DNA from: Sabellastarte sp. h YS-2021
Taxonomy: Eukaryota; Annelida; Polychaeta; Sabellida; Sabellidae
NCBI GenBank assembly: GCA_964017235.1
Contig: OZ024935.1
Span: 92,751,207 to 92,815,206, forward strand
DNA: 64,000 nt
Direction: 5' to 3'
Shown piece after piece: positions 1-10,590 of this stretch; position 1 is the stretch's first letter; the number at the start of each line of letters is the position of its first letter. The position numbers and the translations under genes are program-made. The notes under the pieces are model-generated. The model made no database searches, was not told the origin of the DNA, and saw only the letters and a list, made by a program, of their open reading frames with translations.

Positions 1-1491
1 TTTACCAGAAGCTCACCTTGACCCCAGGGGATCCCAGTACAAATCTAGAGGACCCCCCATGTAATACTTGAACAAAACACGTCCCCACCCAATTGGGTGA
101 TGGAGAGCAGTGAAGATAGGTGGAGGAGGATAAAGTTAACAGAAGGTACACCCCAGGAGTCAAAGTGAGCTAAAGTTTACAAAGAAAAATAAAAGACTAG
201 AATGGTTACTGAATATATATGTGTATGTATATGTAAATAAATATATAAAAGAATTGAGAAACACTAAAATAACCTCAATGGGGAATTCTGACCTCCCCAT
301 ATGCTAACTGGGAGGGAGGGTGGGCAAAACATGTCCTCTCCCATCAATTTCAAAATTTAAACTGTGGAAATTTCCTAGAAATCTGCACATTGTATGGGCT
401 CTCCAATGAACCATGACAAGGTCATTACCAGTAATTCTTTTAACACACACTAGGTTTTAAGGTACCTCACATGAAGAATCCCAGGGAGAGGACTGACCCT
501 TGTGGTGCCTTGCTACACAACTAATGACAGTCCCCCCTCCCTGGGAACTCATAAACAAAGCTGCTGCACGTTATTAATTTATTGAATATACATTATTAAT
601 TTATATACATAATTTATGATTTATATTTCTAATAAATGTAAATCTATATATATATATCTACTCTATTTATATTTACAGTCCAACAGTTCATAAGCAAGTG
701 ATTCATAATCAAGATAATTCAATACTTTATGTCATTAGTTTACTACTAAAACCATTCCAATTAAAATATATTTTACCAGAAGCTCACCTTGACCCCAGGG
801 GACTCCAGGACAAATCTAGAGGACCCCACATGTAATACTTGAACAAAACACGTCCCCACCCAATTGGGTGATGGAGAGCAGTGAAGATAGGTGGAGGAGG
901 ATAAAGTTAACAGAAGGTACACCCCAGGAGTCAAAGGGAGCTAAAGTTTACAAAGAAAAATAAAAGACTAGAATGGTTACTGAATATATATATGTATGTG
1001 TATGTAAATAAATATATAAAAGAATTGAGAAACACTAAAATAACCTCAATGGGGAATTCTGATCTCCCCATGTGCTAACTGGGAGGGAGGGTGGGCAAAA
1101 CATGTCCTCTCCCATCAATATCAAAATTTAAACTGAGGAAATTTTCTAGAAATCTGCACATTGTATGGGCTCTCCAATGAACCATGACAAGGTCATTACC
1201 AGTAATTCTTTTAACACACACTAGGTTTTAAGGTACCTCACATAAAGAATCCCAGGGAGAGGACTGACCCTCGTGGTGCCTTGCTACACCACTAATGACA
1301 GTCCTCCCCCCTCCCTGGGAACTCATAAAAAAAGCTGCTGCACGTTATTAATTTATTGAATATACATTATTAATTTATATACATAATTTATGATTTATAT
1401 TTCTAATAAATGTATATCTATATATATATATCTACTCTATTTATATTTACAGTCCAATAGTTCATAAGCAAGTGATTAATAATCAAGATAA
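1..1491. repeat. Tandem duplication, ~771-bp unit, two copies
   Basis: Bases 1-720 recur almost unchanged from 772 to 1491 (period 771). Differences are scattered single bases and a few small indels, so the duplication is young. Copy 1 starts at the window edge, so more units may lie to the left. No reading frame or known element is recognisable in the unit. It contains AT-rich tracts (TATATA runs) and a GC-richer part. The copies are joined by about 50 bases (721-771) not repeated after copy 2. Confidence 0.9.
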
Positions 1492-3285
1492 ATATGTCTT
1501 GTTTGATCGGCCACAACCTTTTTATTAATGTAATCAATACATTTTGTTGCCTTCGGGACAGGAACTTCGTAAACAATCCATTATTTTCTAACATTGGGCA
1601 CTTTCTTGGCCATTAACCGAGAGGCTTTGTCTTGGTGCTCGAAGGGGTGTGTTTTTTATGTGTCTGACAAATGTTATAAGCCTTACTTGACCGTCATATG
1701 TTTAATATGTTGACCTGGTTCATAATTAGTTTTATAATGAATAAATGTCTACCAAAATTATTACAAATACAACTTCACTTTTTCTCTATATTCACTTTGA
1801 ATACTGTATAATCAGCCCCCCAGAGCCCCAAGACAGTAAGACACCAGATTGGGTTTAAAAATATATTCTATAATTTTATTTTTTAAATGCACATTTTATT
1901 CTTTCAGATACATGTCTATAACATTTGTTAAACTGACCACATCTATTTACTAAATGCAAGGGGTTTGAACCAGCTCAGACCAAAGGTCAAAAGGTTGAGT
2001 CAGAATGACGAGACTGAGGTCAAGCAATTTAGGCCGACCTTGCTCAAGGGTTAAAGGTCAAACTGACAATTGAAGGCATACGCCTGTAATGATGTAGGTA
2101 GAGGAGAGGTGGTTCAAGCCCAAAGCGACACCAGAATTATTGACTTCTGATATGAAGTTACAGTACTAGTGGATAAGGAGGTAAGTGGAGGAATGTTGTG
2201 ATACACAACTGTATGGGTGTATAATATTGGTGATGTATGTAGAAAACTTGAAATTTATGGAAACCTAAGTGACTTCTGTGGTATTTATAAAGCATAAAGA
2301 AAGGCTAGGAAAATGTGGTGACTGTCAATTAGCATCTGATGTGGGTAGTACTGATAACGAGTATTTTTATGCTGGCATTAAGTATTTTGTGGATTGGAGA
2401 ATTTTATGTCTCCAACTTTTTAAATTAACATTACTTCAAAAATCGCTTACTGCTTTTAAAAAAATTGCCTCACTAATCTCCAAATATCTTCTGAGTGTAC
2501 TCTGGTGCATATCTTTCACTCCAGTCTGGGCAGTGTGAAGGCAATGGTAAACTTTTTTGGTAACATTGTTTTGCTCATTTATATAGTTCCACTTGAGTGC
2601 AAAATAAGTCATATTAAGTGGTCAGTTCCACTGTGTTGGTTAAACATAAACCTACACCTCCCCCAAGATTGAAAAGATCTATGTATTTGATCTGAAGCTC
2701 CAGATTGAGGGGTAATTTATTTATTTGGGTTTTCATGTCACTTTCAACACTGGATGGGCTATAACATGATTGGCAGTTTTGTATGTTCAGTTAGTCAAGG
2801 CTCTCTACTGTAAACTTCTGACCATCGGAAAGCAACTGCCAACATTACCACATAAGATCCAGGGCTGAACTGCAGACCAGATGGAGGAGTAAAGCCGGAG
2901 AGTTTATCGCCGAGAAAAGAAATATAATCTCTATCCGTTGATTCCTGATTGAAAATGATGGTTTTATGATCCATACAATAGATTCCTAGGTGACTTTGTT
3001 GATGGATTCAGCATCATAAGAATCTCCATGAGATTAATACAATTGGTCTACGGATGACGCTGAATGGGTGTACCATCAAAAAGATTCTGATTGAAAAGAT
3101 CAATTTAGGATAGTTTTGCAATTGCCCACACTTATTATTCTTGTTTGTTTATTATCCTGGCTGGGTCACATATAAGAGGTATTTCACTTGGATCACCAAG
3201 TGAATCAGCTGCTACTGCTATTATTTCTGTAACTCTTCAGATGGGAGAGATCAATGGCGTGGGACTGAACTGCCGATTACTTCCA
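1492..3285. other. Non-coding stretch, nothing recognised
   Basis: AT-rich sequence with no supported gene. An 89-codon open frame at 2269-2538 has no recognisable domain and looks fortuitous. The part after about 2880 may belong to the decayed Harbinger element that follows, but I see no motif in it. Confidence 0.5.
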
Positions 3286-3289
3286 AGAC

Positions 3290-4120
3290 ACAGAAGAAAG
3301 GCCCCACAGTGTTTGTTCAGGCAGTGGCTCAGAAGAAGGGAGTGTCCAGACAGTGTCACTGATGGCAGTGTTTCAGGCTCAGTCCTCTTACAGGAACTTC
3401 ATGGGAAGCCTCCAGAAGTATTTACTAAGCTTGGACAAAGGCTGACACCAGCATTTTAGAGGGGAAGGGCCTGGATCAGAGAACCACTTAGTTGAGGGCT
3501 GAATTAGCCCATGACCTTGAGGCAACTGGCACTGGAGAATTTTACTATCCCTGAAGGTTATTTTCTGAGTGGGCTGGGCCATTGATTTCCAGGTACATCC
3601 TTGAGGTCTGTGATGCTACAATCAGGCAATACTATGACAAAATTATACTCTGTGCTACCATCCCCGATGATTGGAAGCGGATTAAGCAGAGTTTCAGACG
3701 GGAGTGAAACGTACTATGCTATTGGGGTCCTTGATGGCAAAGACCTTCCCCTGATCCATCCCTAAGGTGGGGAGTGTCAGTACCATACCTACAATGGATT
3801 CCACTGAATTGTCCTACTTAAACTAATGGACACCGATTTAAAAGTTCATGTCAGTAGATGTCAGTGTATGTGGTTCTAGTCAGGACAACCAGATCAAGAT
3901 ACAAGATGGATCCATCAACTTCCATTCAGTAGAATCCATGCTGGACTTTGGGCCCAAATTCAAATATTTCATATTGGCAGATAATTCTTTCTAACTCATG
4001 AAGTGTTTTTCCTAAAAATGTATGGATCTGAACCAAAGTATGTTACAGGATTACAGGATTAATCATTCAGATTAATATCTTTGGCATTTAGGATCGAAAA
4101 GGTGTACAATTTGGCAATAG
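3290..4120 (+). mobile_element. Decayed PIF/Harbinger DNA transposon, transposase relic
   Basis: Fragments of a Harbinger-type nuclease appear in family order but in three different frames. The N-terminal helical region reads HGKPPEVFTKLGQRLTPAF (near 3400-3460). It is followed by a stretch resembling the family's W-REPL-S-GLK-A-TLR-LA block. EVCDATIRQYYD (3603-3640) then leads to a DWK-I-F-R-W segment. Next come LDGKDLPLIHP (from 3730), a block resembling YHTYNGFH-IVLL-L-D-D-K, and YFILADNSFLTHEV (from 3965). At least two frameshifts and several stops separate these, so it cannot encode a transposase. No terminal inverted repeats were found. The call rests on the order and content of motifs known from the DDE/HARBI1 family. 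Confidence 0.75.
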
Positions 4121-4639
4121 GAAAATGCTCCAAATTGCTATAAAATATTAAGATTGGCTTAAGACCACCTTACGACCAATATGATATTTTGAATGATATG
4201 ATAGGTTTAAGATAGGTTTGTGATTGGGCTCCTGAATGCAGGACCTGATATGGATTGGGGACACTATACCATTAAGTTTGAAACTATCAACAGGTCATGC
4301 AATTAGCTTCCCGAATTGTCCAGAAGTTTACCTGACCATCACAATCATTAGAAGCATTGCAAGTTTTTTCACTGATTGAGTGTCAATCATTTTACATTAT
4401 CAACATACGAAAAAAGGCAAAGGGTTAATTATTTAATCTTTGGACAAGATAAATATTTATCATTATGTCATCAGATGCCTAGGGTAAAATTACATTCACT
4501 CCCTTTTATATCGTGAGATAGTTTAAAAGCATAAGCTCTGGTGAAGCTCACACTTCTAGAGGTAACTTTTTTCCTTTTAAAATTTGTTGTCATCGCACTT
4601 TCATGAGAATTGCTGAAGCCTTATGAGTATACAAAGTAA

Positions 4640-4790
4640 TATCAGTTAAACAGCTGAGCAATGGGCTACATGAGTACTTGGATGGGCTACCGTCTGAGTG
4701 CACTCTTGGTGTCTCTGATGGCTTTGCAGGTCCAGCATGTAGACTGAAATGCTTCATGGACTTGTTTCATTTGAAAACTGTCAGAAACCA
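4640..4790 (+). mobile_element. 5S-rRNA-derived SINE fragment
   Basis: A stretch reading CTGAGCAATGGGCT then AGTACTTGGATGGG matches the internal promoter region of 5S rRNA (A block and C block). It is followed by a body ending GGCTTTGCAGGTCCAGCATGTAG that recurs after the 5S motif in the copies near 30.1, 47.8 and 57.0 kb. A 5S head plus shared tail is the design of 5S-type SINEs. This copy is degenerate and incomplete at its 5' end. Confidence 0.7.
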
Positions 4791-4859
4791 CAGTGTCTAC
4801 TTTCAAAAATTAAGATGTGAGGGCCACTTTCTCAAACGGTCTTAGACATAACCAAGTTC

Positions 4860-5345
4860 TAAGATTAAAACTAACATTTTGGTCCTAGCTATGTCCAGGA
4901 CTTAAATGGATTTCACAAAGGGTAACTTAGCCAAGACGAAGCTCAGGCTGCTTTATAAAATAACCACAATGGTTTTCTGTGTCATGTGGCTTTTTATTTT
5001 TATTCAAAATATACAATTCCTGATACATATTCTTTCATGAGAGTATTTATCTGAGGAAAAGTATAGTTTTAGTATTGAGAAACCCTGTAACTACATAATA
5101 ACTACTCCCAAAGACTACATTTGTAATTACAGCCATTTCAATTTTTGAAGTGGAGAAAAGTTTATGGCAGCCATATTTAAGTCTTTGTTTATAAAAGTTA
5201 AGGCTTAACTTTTAGCTGAATAGAGTGTTCTGGTTCGTGAAAACCTCTAAGTCTAACATCACAGACTTAGCCTGGGACTGAGACAATAGTCTTAACTTTA
5301 AGTCTAAATCTAGGTTAAATGCTTCTATGAAACTGGTCAGTGATC
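4860..5345. repeat. Dispersed repeat, copy 1
   Basis: Shares with 5395-5920 and 21590-21860 a body around the phrase ACCACAGACTTAGCC, a GAAGTGAGAAAATTTATGGC-type block and a CTAAGTC-rich end. No coding capacity and no family name recognised. Two copies lie side by side here; a third lies inside the TIR element in gene B intron 1. Confidence 0.7.
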
Positions 5346-5394
5346 TCTTGTGTCTCAAGTTTTATAAGCCTTGCTGCTGGTTTGTAACAAGGTG

Positions 5395-5920
5395 TCTTAT
5401 ACTTAGTCCAGGTTTGGGCTAAGTCAGGGACTCAGATCTTAGCCGTTTGTCTTATCAAAGTCGAGGAACTTAAATGAGTTTCGCAAAGGCTGACCTAGCT
5501 AAGACCAAGCTTATCAAATAACCTCTGTGCTTTTCCTTTGTCACTCTTTATTTACACTCAATTTTTTTTTTATAATTACACAGACATTTTGTTTAATACA
5601 TTTTATCTTAACCACATAAAATTCTCTAAATACTAATCCAGGCAGGTGTCCTGTATATTTTTGTTAGTTTTAGGCTTTTAGAATTTTGAAGTGAGAAAAT
5701 TTATGGCCGCGATATTGAAGTATTTGTTTACAAAAGTTAATCCCATTATCAAATAGACTTAGCCAAAACATAGAATTAAATGCTTTGTAAACCCCTCCAA
5801 GTTTAAGACCACAGACTTAGCCTGCGTGTAAGGCAAAAGTCCCAACTTTAAGTCTAATTCCAGGCTTATTTTGTCAAGTTATTTTGTGAAACCAGTCACT
5901 GATTACTCTTAAATGTAATC
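5395..5920. repeat. Dispersed repeat, copy 2
   Basis: Second member of the family at 4860-5345, with the same block order (GTGAGAAAATTTATGGCCGC, CTTAGCCAAAAC, AAGACCACAGACTTAGCC). It is diverged from copy 1 by many substitutions and small indels. Confidence 0.7.
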
Positions 5921-6721
5921 ATGGGTGACAGAAAATGTGACAGCTGAAACCTCCAACTTTCTATGTGTAGTTTTCTTTCAAGGTCATTTATTTTTATTAC
6001 AGTACTTATTTTTACTAACACCATAAAATAATTATTAGAAATACTGTAATCTCAATCACATGCTTGCAATTCGTGTGATAAATTAGCTGTGACTAAGATA
6101 AGGCTTACCAATATTGACCACAAGAAATACAGTGTTACATATTTTGTTCATATTTTGTTCACATTCCTTGGGGACCCAATTATAGGCAGAATGGAACTAA
6201 TTTTTTATGTTTCATACAACATATAAAATGTGACTACTAACAGCTTTGCAAGAAATTTAGAGAAGCATGAAAATTACACTCATATTACTGAAATACTGTT
6301 ATAACAACAATAACAGAATACACAAGTGAATAACCTCCAAGCCAACAACATTAATACAAATTTCAAATATTATACATCTGGACATAATGGACACATATTT
6401 CTTTCTGAAGTAATTATGTTAAGCTATTATGAGGCTGGTGCATGTAGATCAAAGACTTCCTTCTGGTAATGAATTTGTTAGCTCTAAGTCAACCCTAAGT
6501 TAACATACCTTTATTTGAACCAAAACCGTAGTCTACTGTTGGTTAAACTTTTCAATAAAATCCTTTAAATTTAAAGATAACTCAGAACCTGTCATTAAGT
6601 ATTAATACTTTACATCTAACTAACATCTTGCATCTAACTAAATATACAGTTTTAAGGCAATCTCGGGGTGATTGCATATCAGTTAAGTGATTGCATATTA
6701 CTCACCTAGTGGCTCTCTGCA

Positions 6722-6815
6722 CCAATCATATTGCTTCATTCTTCTGGCCAATCACATGAGAGGAACGGCTATATAAGCTGCTGCAGCATGGTATTTGTTG
6801 ATTTGCACTCAGTCA
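6722..6815 (+). promoter_or_regulatory. Possible orphan core promoter (CCAAT, TATA, Inr-like)
   Basis: Two CCAAT boxes (6722-6726 and 6748-6752) precede a good TATA box (TATATAAG, 6770-6777) and an Inr-like TCAGTC (6809-6814). The TATA-to-Inr spacing of about 40 is longer than usual. No gene follows; a tandem-repeat block starts 90 bases later. It may be the promoter end of a transposable element rather than of a host gene. Confidence 0.3.
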
Positions 6816-6904
6816 TTTGTGCAGCCTGGAAGAAATTTTACTCCCACCCTATTTTACCCATTAGTTTATGTTAATTTTAGTTACTATTTTTAGGTGGGTT
6901 GCAT

Positions 6905-7340
6905 GTAACCAACCTGCCTATTAGATTGATGTGTCTGACGTCCATCCGTTAACATTTTCGTTTCTGAACTCTAACTTGAAAACGCTTTTTCCATTAAATT
7001 TCAAATTTGACAGAGTGATAGATAACCATCATAGCTAGGTAGTTTTCGAAATTGATGTAATTCCGTTTGTTCATTTGTCTGTTTTTTGTCCGTCAACATT
7101 TCGTTTGTGGACTCTAACTTGAAAATGCTTTGTCCAATTGAATTCAAACTTGACAGGGAGATAGATCACTATCATAGCTAAGTTGTATTTGAAACTGGTG
7201 TAATTCTGCCTGTTTGTTTGTCCGATTGTCTGTCCGTCATCATTTCAGTTTCCGTACTCTAACTCGAAAATGCTTTGTCCAATCGAATTCAAACTTGACA
7301 GGGGATAGATCACCGTCATAGCTGTTTGTTTGTCTGTTGA
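6905..7340 (+). repeat. Tandem repeat, ~130-bp unit, about three copies
   Basis: The unit has TTTGTCTGT/GTCCGT, then CAACATTTCG, ACTCTAACTTGAAAATGCTT, CCAATTGAATTCAAACTTGA, then GATAGATCAC-CATAGCT. It recurs three times with drift. The same family, more diverged, forms the array at 50425-51560. Confidence 0.8.
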
Positions 7341-8745
7341 TAGCATAAATACATAAATTATGTAACCTAGATTACAAGTTTTACATTTCTTAGCATGTCT
7401 AACACATTTACCTTAACTTGGTGACCTAACATTTCTTTCCTTGTTTCTAAATTTAATTACAGCAGTCGCTAACCTAATTGCTGCCTCCGCAACCTGCCTT
7501 TTGAGGCATCTCTGACCCTCTTGTTAGTGTTTTGTCATGTATTGTACAATCCGTAGTTTGTCATAAAGTTTGTTTAAAGAAATTTAATTAACAAGATTTC
7601 AGATTTAGGATTACGCATACTACATTCATTGCAAGAGTACAAGTCTTGCCTCTTCTGGCATGCGCTTTTGACTGTAGCAATGAAGGATGAGGCTTGAGTA
7701 TTGTATCGGCAAATCCATTATGGTCGGATGTTGGTGATTTATTTGATACAATACTCAAACCAAGTCCTTTATTGCTACTATAAACACCAGTATGATTTTA
7801 ACACAAAACGTCTATTAATACAGTCAATAAAAGTAGTTGTTGTAGGAACTATATCTTTAATGGTAACCAGTCTGTGGAACTACATTTACAATCAGATCCC
7901 TAGCATTATAATGTACATAAGCAACGATGCGCAGTGATGAGTTTTCGTTCACTATGCACTTTCAGTCTTTTTATGATTATTTTTGTACAAAACAAAATTA
8001 CTGAAGTGTTGTATACTAAGGAGATGCCTTATTTACCCAAATTTCACAATAATTGAGACATTTCAATTACATTTTAAATATTTATGGTCTGGAGGGAATT
8101 CCTAACGTCATTGCATTGTCATTAAGTATTAGTTAGTACGTTATTTTATGAATAAGCAAAAATGAACTCTAAGCTACGTCACTATAAAAAGGTGTAGATG
8201 AAAGTATATAACCTCGGAAGGCCAATAAGTGTCTGTAGATGAAACCAAGCCTTAGAGAATGTACTATGCTGACATTAAAAGCCTGTATAATAGCTGTAAC
8301 TATAATGAGAAGCAATGAATTCTAAGACATAAACAACTATTCAGGTAAGGATAAAGCTATGCGGCATCCGAAGGTCACTAAGTGTCTAAAGGTCAATGCA
8401 GATCATTATTCCAAATAATGTGCAGTTTTCTGAAATTTATAGAACAATGAAATGTAAAGGTTGACAAGTATGTAAAAGTAATGATGTACATTGACAAAAA
8501 TTAACTATAGGAACAATTGCTATATGAATACTCAAGCATTAGCTAAAGATATGCTTTAAAGATGAAAAGGGAGTCTTAAGGCAAGTCTGTGATAAATTAG
8601 CTATGGCATGGGTAAGTCGTACAAATATTGATATATAGATACATATATAGGCAGTGTTGCATATTTTAAACAATATATTTCATGAAGATATTCACTAACA
8701 CCCATGTTCCACTGTCTTGCGATTGTCTTTAATCCAACTCATTTA
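7341..8745. other. Non-coding stretch, nothing recognised
   Basis: AT-rich sequence with no supported gene, RNA or element. The open frame at 7701-7937 has no domain and repeat-like composition. Confidence 0.5.
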
Positions 8746-8748
8746 TGC

Positions 8749-8804
8749 AGCCCTGGCCTCAGAGGTGGAAGGCGAGAGTGTTACCACTCTGCCACCGTGG
8801 CCCC
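8749..8804 (-). mobile_element. tRNA-derived SINE head, truncated
   Basis: The minus strand begins GGGGCCACGGTGGCAGAGTGG, with a Pol III A-box-like TGGCAGAGTGG, and continues through ACACTCTCGCC to CTCTGAGGCC. It stops before the B box. The same head is complete at 55628-55701. Confidence 0.7.
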
Positions 8805-8885
8805 TATATCTCCTGATGTAGCACATATGAACCGATTGTAGCAGCCCATCAGAAATATAATTCAACATTTAAAAAAAAATCTGAA

Positions 8886-8906
8886 GGGGGGGGGGGGGGG
8901 GGGGGG
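8886..8906. repeat. G homopolymer (about 21)
   Basis: An uninterrupted G run in otherwise AT-rich sequence. Its length is likely unstable and hard to call by sequencing. Confidence 0.9.
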
Positions 8907-9347
8907 TCAGGTTTGCTTTCATGTTTTTAATTTGTGCTGTGTGAGACAATGAATGAGTATATTTTATAACAGTCTGGAATTTACATTCTCACTGGAAGGG
9001 GAAATTTTCACAGACAATCATAATGCACTAAGGAAAGACTTTGCCCCTAGGTTTACAAGTGACAATTCCCCATCATAGCTGCCGGAAGATTGACTCTTAC
9101 ATTTTTGGAAAGATACGTATCATTTTCTGGACACAAACAGATAGTGTAAGCATTTTCAGTAAGTTGATCAATGCTAATGTATTGTTAGCAAAATTTGTGG
9201 GTTTTTTTCTTGTTCTATGAGATTATTCATATAATCCTATCTTGTAAGAAAGTTTTTAAAAATAAGTGTGGTCCAAAGAACTGTACAAATATGACACAAA
9301 ATAAAAGACTCACGTACCAAGCTTTCCCACTTTAGGTAGGCTGGCAT

Positions 9348-9394
9348 TCGAGCTCCGATATCAGAGGTGAGAGGCGAGAGCATTACCATAGTAC
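9348..9394 (-). mobile_element. SINE head relic
   Basis: On the minus strand TGGTAATGCTCTCGCCTC, CACCTCTGA and GAGCTCGAATGCC match the tRNA-like head seen at 8749-8804 and 55628-55701. It is strongly eroded. Confidence 0.5.
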
Positions 9395-9624
9395 ATTAAC
9401 TGAATAACTGTAATGTTATCTAGGCAACTTTGTTTTCTTGTGTCTTACATTTTATTTACAAACTGAACAATTTACCATCGATGTTATACACCGAGTTATA
9501 AGTTGTGCGCTCATTTGTATGTTATTATAGTGTGTCATATTGCTGATCCTGTTTATGTTTGTTGGAATCTAACTTTCTATGCCAAAGTATATGTACACAA
9601 AAAAGAAATTTTAAAAAGAAAAAG

Positions 9625-9890
9625 CACCTGATTTGTCGGGCCTACTGGTCCGTATGGCTCATTCCTGTTTCTGGTCTATATGGCAAGAATGGACTCAGAG
9701 TATCACTACTCCCCCAGTCTGTAAGACTCTTCACAAATACTATTGGTAACCATTTATACTCCTGTCTCAAGAGGGACATATTTATGTGTAAGGCATCTTC
9801 TCCAAGGTTACAGTGTCAGAGAGCCAGCCAAGGATTCAACCCCACAGCTTCTACTGTGAAGCCCTACATCCTAACCACTAGGCCACTAAG
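9625..9890 (-). mobile_element. tRNA-derived SINE, second type
   Basis: The minus strand begins TAGTGGCCTAGTGGTTAGG (A box TGGCCTAGTGG). About 35 bases on it has GGTTGAATCC, a B box, then about 200 bases of body. The acceptor ends do not pair, so this is a SINE and not a tRNA gene. The body is unlike the other SINEs in the window. An open frame over it on the plus strand is fortuitous. Confidence 0.65.
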
Positions 9891-10280
9891 ATTGCTGTTA
9901 TTATTGTATAGTTAGTCTTACATAATATCATCATTTAGAACAGGAATGTGTGTGAATATGGGTCCATATCTGATCTTGGTTGCTCAAAGGGACATGGAAC
10001 CTTGTAATATTTAAACATTTCCCATCCACATTCCAAGCACCAGCAAAAGTAAATTGTGCTGGCAAAGATCCTGGCCCACTTTTGCAAAGCCCTCATTTGG
10101 TAAAGAGTTTGTCTAAAGGAAAGTGTATATAATTATCCTTGGGAAGGCCTCCTTTAAATTCTGTTTCCTTAATTAAGGGAGTTAAGTGAAGGAACAAAGT
10201 TCTCTATTCTCCTATATTTGTAAAGATGATTATAGCACACCTTCATTATGTCACCTGGACATAAAGGAAACCTGGTCGGG

Positions 10281-10590
10281 TTAAATACAATTGTCCATCT
10301 GGCCATATTCTTCACATGTAGCATAAACTGAACCATCTTGGTTGATGTCATAGGCATATCCAAACATTTGAATATCTTCTGTATAGGCCTTTGCCACTTT
10401 TTGGATCAAATCATGCTTCTTCGGCAATAGACTAGAAAACAAAGGCAAGTAACGACCTTTGGCATAAGTCTGCATCTTTGCTGAATTTGGTCTTTTTATA
10501 TTCATACTAGTACCAGCCCCAAATCCAGATAGCATTGAATGGATAACAGTGTGCAAATCTTTGGCCATAGTTTCTGTTTTGGCTATATAT
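10281..10590 (-). CDS. Gene A last coding exon
   Basis: The acceptor TTTTGCAG ends at 10591 (minus strand) and the exon opens A|TAT ATA GCC, completing an Arg codon begun in the previous exon. It encodes YIAKTETMAKDL through FGYAYDINQDGSVYATC and ends DNCI plus TAA at 10283-10281. It is the counterpart of exon 4 in B and C. Confidence 0.9.

Noticed and set aside
2269-2538. 89-codon open frame
   Set aside because: No recognised domain and no splice or control context.
6722-6815. Promoter of a host gene to the right
   Set aside because: No coding exon or RNA follows within several kb; kept only as a low-confidence orphan promoter.
9559-9915. 118-codon open frame
   Set aside because: It lies over the complement of a tRNA-derived SINE; no domain is visible.
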